Shown here one piece after another: positions 60,001 to 64,000 of a stretch of 64,000 nucleotides of DNA. Each line of letters starts with the position of its first letter. The stretch's first letter is position 1. The DNA is from Neurospora tetrasperma FGSC 2508 (taxonomy: Eukaryota > Ascomycota > Sordariomycetes > Sordariales > Sordariaceae). Under the pieces are notes generated by a model that was not told the DNA's origin, searched no databases, and worked only from the letters and a program-made list of their open reading frames with translations. A program made the position numbers and the translations under genes. The DNA lies in the NCBI RefSeq assembly GCF_000213175.1, contig NW_009799101.1, positions 4,106,594 to 4,170,593 of the forward strand, read 5' to 3'.

Positions 60001-61163
60001 GATCTGCCAGCTACGCTTCTGAGGCCATCACTGCCATGCGTACTGTCGCTTCCTTGACTCGTGAGCAGGACGTTCTTCAGCACTACAAGGACTCACTGGC
60101 CAAGCAACAGCATGCCAGCTTGATCTCGGTTCTCAAGTCCAGTCTTTTGTTTGCTGCTTCCAACTCTCTTATGTTCCTTGCTTTTGCCTTGGGTTTCTGG
60201 TACGGTGGTACTCTGATTGCCAAGCACGAGTACGACATGTTTACGTTCTTCATTGTGTTTTCGTCGGTTATTTTTGGCGCCCAGTCTGCCGGTTCCGTCT
60301 TCAGCTTTGCTCCCGATATGGGCAAGGCCACCGAGGCCGCTCGTGACCTCAAGGAGCTCTTTGACCGCAAGCCGACTGTCGATACCTGGTCGAACGAAGG
60401 TGACTCGATCAAGCAGGTTGATGGTACCATTGAGTTCCGCGATGTTCATTTCCGCTACCCGACTAGGCCCGAGCAACCCGTCCTCCGCGGTCTCAACCTG
60501 TCCATCCAGCCTGGTCAATATGTCGCTCTTGTAGGAGCTTCTGGATGCGGCAAGTCCACGACCATTGCCCTTTTGGAAAGGTTCTATGACCCTCTTAGCG
60601 GTGGAATCTTTATCGACGGACGCGAAATCAGCAGCCTCAACGTCAACGAATACCGCAGCTTTATTGCCCTCGTCTCACAGGAACCGACTTTGTACCAGGG
60701 TACCGTCCGCGAGAACATCATCCTCGGAGCCAACAACGACGTGACGGACGAGCAGATCAAGTTCGCCTGCCAGGAAGCCAACATTTACGACTTTATCATG
60801 TCTCTCCCCGATGGCATGAACACTTTGGTCGGTTCCAAGGGTGCATTGCTCTCGGGTGGCCAGAAGCAGCGTATCGCTATCGCCCGCGCGCTGATCCGCG
60901 ATCCCAAGATTCTGTTGCTTGATGAGGCGACGTCGGCTCTGGACTCTGAGTCGGAGCACGTTGTGCAGGCGGCGTTGGATAAGGCTGCCAAGGGTAGAAC
61001 TACCATTGCGGTTGCGCATCGTCTCAGCACGATTCAGAAGGCGGACATCATCTACGTGTTTGACCAGGGCAGGATTGTTGAGCAGGGAACGCATTCGGAG
61101 TTAATGAAGAAGAATGGCAGGTATGCAGAGTTGGTTAACCTGCAGAGTCTGGAGAAGCATTAA
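57096..61163 (+). CDS. ABCB (MDR/Pmd1-type) full-length ABC transporter
   Basis: Two exons (57096-59476, 59531-61163) encode 1337 residues in the order TMD-NBD-TMD-NBD. A charged N-terminal tail of about 85 residues precedes the first membrane block (LLIIAVSAICAIAAGAALPLM). NBD1 has Walker A GASGSGKST (about 457), signature LSGGQKQRIAIARA (about 569), Walker B ILLLDEATSALD and H-loop IAHRLSTIKDA. NBD2 has Walker A GASGCGKST (about 1128), LSGGQKQRIAIARA (about 1233), ILLLDEATSALD and VAHRLSTIQKA. Both sites look catalytically complete, unlike in PDR-type pumps. Relatives include leptomycin B resistance protein Pmd1 and human P-glycoprotein, plasma-membrane exporters of hydrophobic drugs. The intron falls in the second membrane domain with a CTAAC branch site. 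The real substrate is unknown. Confidence 0.95.
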
Positions 61164-62476
61164 GCGGGGATGAAGACCAAAAAGTTGAAAAGTTTATTTT
61201 TTTATTTTTTTGCATTTGGCAAGGCGTTATATTAGAGGGATAATCTCACCACTCTATTGTGGAAGATGCTGGATTTGGTCATTTGAATTTTTATACATGG
61301 CAAGAATGAGGTCAGTTGGGATATATCAGAGCTGACAATATCTTCAGCGATGGGAGACACGACTGGCGGATTGTTGCACATGTTAGACGATACCACTGTA
61401 TGTACGTACGTATTATTAATGGCTAGTATGGTTGATGGATGAGGGGGATGTTGAAAAAGAATAGAGGTAGACACCAACTCACATTATATCAACATCTTTT
61501 GGTGTTACAATAACACACGAAGCCTGTGTTTGAGTAAGCGATGCGAAAGACGCCTGTGAATGTCTCCGAATCCCATGTTACAAGTATTAACACCTGATCA
61601 TACATTTACCAGCGAAAACTGTTATAAGCACTCGTGATTGCCACCACCATCTCCCTAAGAGCGGGGCAAGTTCCCCCTTAGTGTAGACCTGTCACTTTAG
61701 CGCTGTGGGACCCGCCCAGTAGCCGCCATTACCGCCACTTTGGGTCGCTTTGCTCCACCTACTGTCACTGAGGAGGGGTCACCAGGGGCCGCGGGGGCAA
61801 CGTCATGGGGTTTCTTTCATCTTTCCATTCCCGCTTTCCATCGGTTCCTTTTCGTTACTTAAGTCGCCATTGTGAGTCTAGACTTGTTCCTTTTTTACAC
61901 ACAGCCTCATTCACAAACGGGGTGGACAAGTGTCCTTTTGTAGCGGTGGTATTGTATGGTGCTGCACTCGAACGGATTTCAACCGATTCATATGCAAGTC
62001 CGAGTGCGACTTGAGACGCTCAGACCCTTGCTCGCATCGATCATTTCATATTTGACTGGACGACATTCTCCCTCTTACATCTTCCTCGCAGCATCGCCTA
62101 CATATACATACATACATATATTTGTCCCCTACCTACCTAAACTTGACATCAGCCCCAGGCTGGACTGGCTGGGCATCAACGCGGGTTTTTGTCATTCTTC
62201 CTTTTCGTTTATCGAGCACCAACAAACTCTGGCAGCTCGACACATCTACATACCTTTACTGTATCCGAGTCGCACCATTTTCGCCTGCTGTGAATATATA
62301 TATATATACTACCTACTACCACTACGACTCCGCTCGACGTCTTTGTCAAGCAATCACTCTTCGCGCGCGTCGAATCTGGACTGGACTAGAAAACCCGACG
62401 ACATTGATACTCTGCAACAGCGTCGAGGGATCAACCGAACCGAACCGAACTGAAACGAAGTACAACATCAATAACG
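61164..62476. other. spacer between the transporter gene and the SARAF-like gene
   Basis: About 1.3 kb. A (TA)n tract (62296-62309) and ACATATACATAC repeats (62099-62120) lie in the presumed promoter or leader of the SARAF-like gene. No other gene seen. Confidence 0.55.
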
Positions 62477-63675
62477 ATGCGCCTCCTCGATCCATCGTCA
62501 TCGCTGGTGGGAGTAGCAGCGCTCCTCTTTTTATCTTCGCTACCCAACGGTCCCCGCGGTGCAGAAGCAGCAAAGTCTGGCAAAGCTAAGGATGCGGTTT
62601 TGCTTTCTAATGTATGTCTTTTCCTTCCTTTTCCCCTTCCCTTCTTCCCCTTTTCCCTTCCCCTCTCCCTCTCCCTCCCCTCTCCCTCTCCCTCTTTTTC
62701 CCCTCTTCCCATTCCCATCCCCATCCTCATCCCCATCCCCAGTACCAAAAAAGCTAACGAACCTAGATCCGCTCCCTAACCCTCCTTCCCAACTCCAAAA
62801 CCACCGGCCGCCGCCTCCCCCCCATCCCCCAGTTAACATGCACCTCCTCCCGCACCCTCTGCGCCCTCGCCTCCCCGCACATCTCCCTGATGCGCTGCAC
62901 CAACCAAGGACCCCGCTACGACAAAGAAGACATCCAATGGTCTTGCACCGTTCCTTCGCTACCTACCACTTTACAATTGGGGTCCACGGACGTGATTTGC
63001 GAAGGGTACGATGGACCAGACGACAACTATGTACTAAAGGGGAGTTGTGGGGTTGAGTATACCCTTGCGTTGACGGAGGAGGGGAGGAGGAAGTATGGAC
63101 ATGGACATGGCGGATGGGGTGGGGGAGACCAGGACGGAGAAGAAGGGGAAAATAAGTGGGCGGGGTATTTGTTTGGGGTGTTGTTTGTGGGTGTGTTGGG
63201 GTGGATCGTGTATAGTGCTTGTGTGCAGGCTGGGGTGAATCGAGGGGTTCCTGGGGCGGAGGGACAGAGGAGAGGTTGGGGAGGAGGAGGAGGAGGACCT
63301 GGGGGAGGAGGTGGAGGAGGGGATTGGAATGATCCGCCGCCACCGTATCCTGGATATGGCAACAAGCCGAGTGGAAGCCAGCAGCAATCGGGACAGCAAC
63401 AGCAGCAGCAAGGATGGAGACCGGGGTTCTGGTCGGGACTAGCGGGTGGTGCGGCGGCTGGGTATCTAGCTGGACAGAGGGGGAGGGGGAGAGAAGAGTA
63501 TGATCATCGCAATAGGGGGTATAACTACGGAAGCACATGGGGTTCGTCGTCGGGGTCGAGGAACAGGAGTTGGGGATCGTCTTCGTCACGGAGCTATTCG
63601 GGTGGCGATAACGGTGGCAGTTCGGGGACGACGACCCATGAAAGCACCGGGTTTGGATCGACGAGTCGCCGCTAA
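62477..63675 (+). CDS. SARAF/TMEM66-family store-operated calcium entry regulator homologue
   Basis: Two exons (62477-62611, 62767-63675) give 347 residues. A signal peptide (MRLLDPSSSLVGVAALLFLSS) is followed by the conserved lumenal domain: AVLLSNIRSLTL, PPIPQLTC, then CTNQG, IQWSCTV, VICEGYDGPDDNYVLKGSCG and EYTLALTEEG, with several conserved Cys. One membrane span (YLFGVLFVGVLGWIVYSAC, about residues 180-198) precedes a cytosolic tail rich in Gly, Ser, Gln and Arg. In animals SARAF sits in the ER membrane and slows store-operated calcium entry by acting on STIM. Fungi lack obvious STIM/Orai partners as far as I know, so the role here is open. The 155-base intron is strongly pyrimidine-rich with a CTAAC branch site. 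Confidence 0.9.
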
Positions 63676-64000
63676 ACATAAAGGGCTTGAGTGGATGAGT
63701 CATGCCACTGTTATATTCACGTACAGACACAACAAACGAAATATATACACGATGCAGAAAGGGTATCGACATAATGTTTGCGCGAGCGTATAATGATTCT
63801 TTGGAAATTATACAAAGGCTTGCTCTGAAAAACAAATCAGAGTTTAAATGGCTTTCATCTCCCGTCTCCATTCCATTCCATCCCATCCCATCCCATCCCA
63901 TCCCGTTCCGTATCACACACAGACGCTATTCCCGTCATGTTCATGCTCCCATAGTGTTGTTGTACATCAAAGCAAATGGATGCTGATCGCCTACCCCCCC
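63676..64000. other. 3' region of the SARAF-like gene with (CATCC)n repeats
   Basis: About 325 bases to the window end. A CATTC/CATCC pentamer array runs from about 63868 to 63904. No other gene seen. Confidence 0.6.

Noticed and set aside
1-64000. CRISPR arrays, dispersed 5S rRNA genes, transposons, secondary-metabolite cluster
   Set aside because: I looked for direct repeat-spacer structure, 5S-like sequence, transposase or reverse-transcriptase motifs and polyketide/peptide synthetase signatures and saw none.

Overview
This is nuclear DNA of a filamentous ascomycete, most likely a Sordariales species close to Neurospora or Sordaria. The evidence is short introns with GTRNGT donors, CTAAC/CTGAC branch sites and CAG/TAG acceptors, C-rich third codon positions, long microsatellite-rich intergenic spacers studded with TAGGTA/TACCTA words, and fungal gene families such as a velvet regulator, Rmd1/DUF155 and MOT1. 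The genus is inferred from style and not proven. One 652-base run of N (38989-39640) is an assembly gap.

Layout. 1-12.4 kb: the 3' end of a mitochondrial ribosomal protein gene (mL46), a PARN/CAF1-family protein lacking most catalytic residues (minus strand), an Rmd1-family DUF155 membrane protein (minus), and a Pro/Gln/acidic-rich protein of unknown function whose frame breaks near a C-run (plus). 12.4-27 kb: MOT1/BTAF1 (minus) and cohesin SMC3 (plus), divergently placed across a 5 kb spacer. 27-41.7 kb: an intron-containing tRNA-Asp, a gene-poor stretch of about 9.6 kb with a 20-bp minisatellite, a VelC-type velvet regulator, and a tRNA-Gly-like 5' end cut off by the N gap. 41.7-53.9 kb is gene-dense: a mitochondrial protein of unknown function, Utp16-like, triosephosphate isomerase, mL43, U1-70K and Mrt4. 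54-64 kb: a full-length ABCB multidrug transporter and a SARAF homologue (calcium-entry regulator).

Most genes are conserved housekeeping functions. Two serve the mitochondrial ribosome (mL46, mL43), two serve cytosolic ribosome assembly (Utp16, Mrt4), and the rest cover transcription (MOT1), splicing (U1-70K), cohesion (SMC3) and glycolysis (TPI). They are single transcription units with their own introns, and nothing suggests an operon or a biosynthetic cluster. Exon chains for multi-exon genes were built by joining splice sites so that phase is kept and the protein matches its family; each closes to a whole number of codons unless stated.

The most unusual items are the PARN-family protein with three of four DEDD acidic residues replaced, small upstream ORFs before MOT1 including one overlapping its start codon, a GC-AG intron in smc3, the tRNA gene broken by the assembly gap, and the 20-bp minisatellite. 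I did not find a clearly new multi-gene system.
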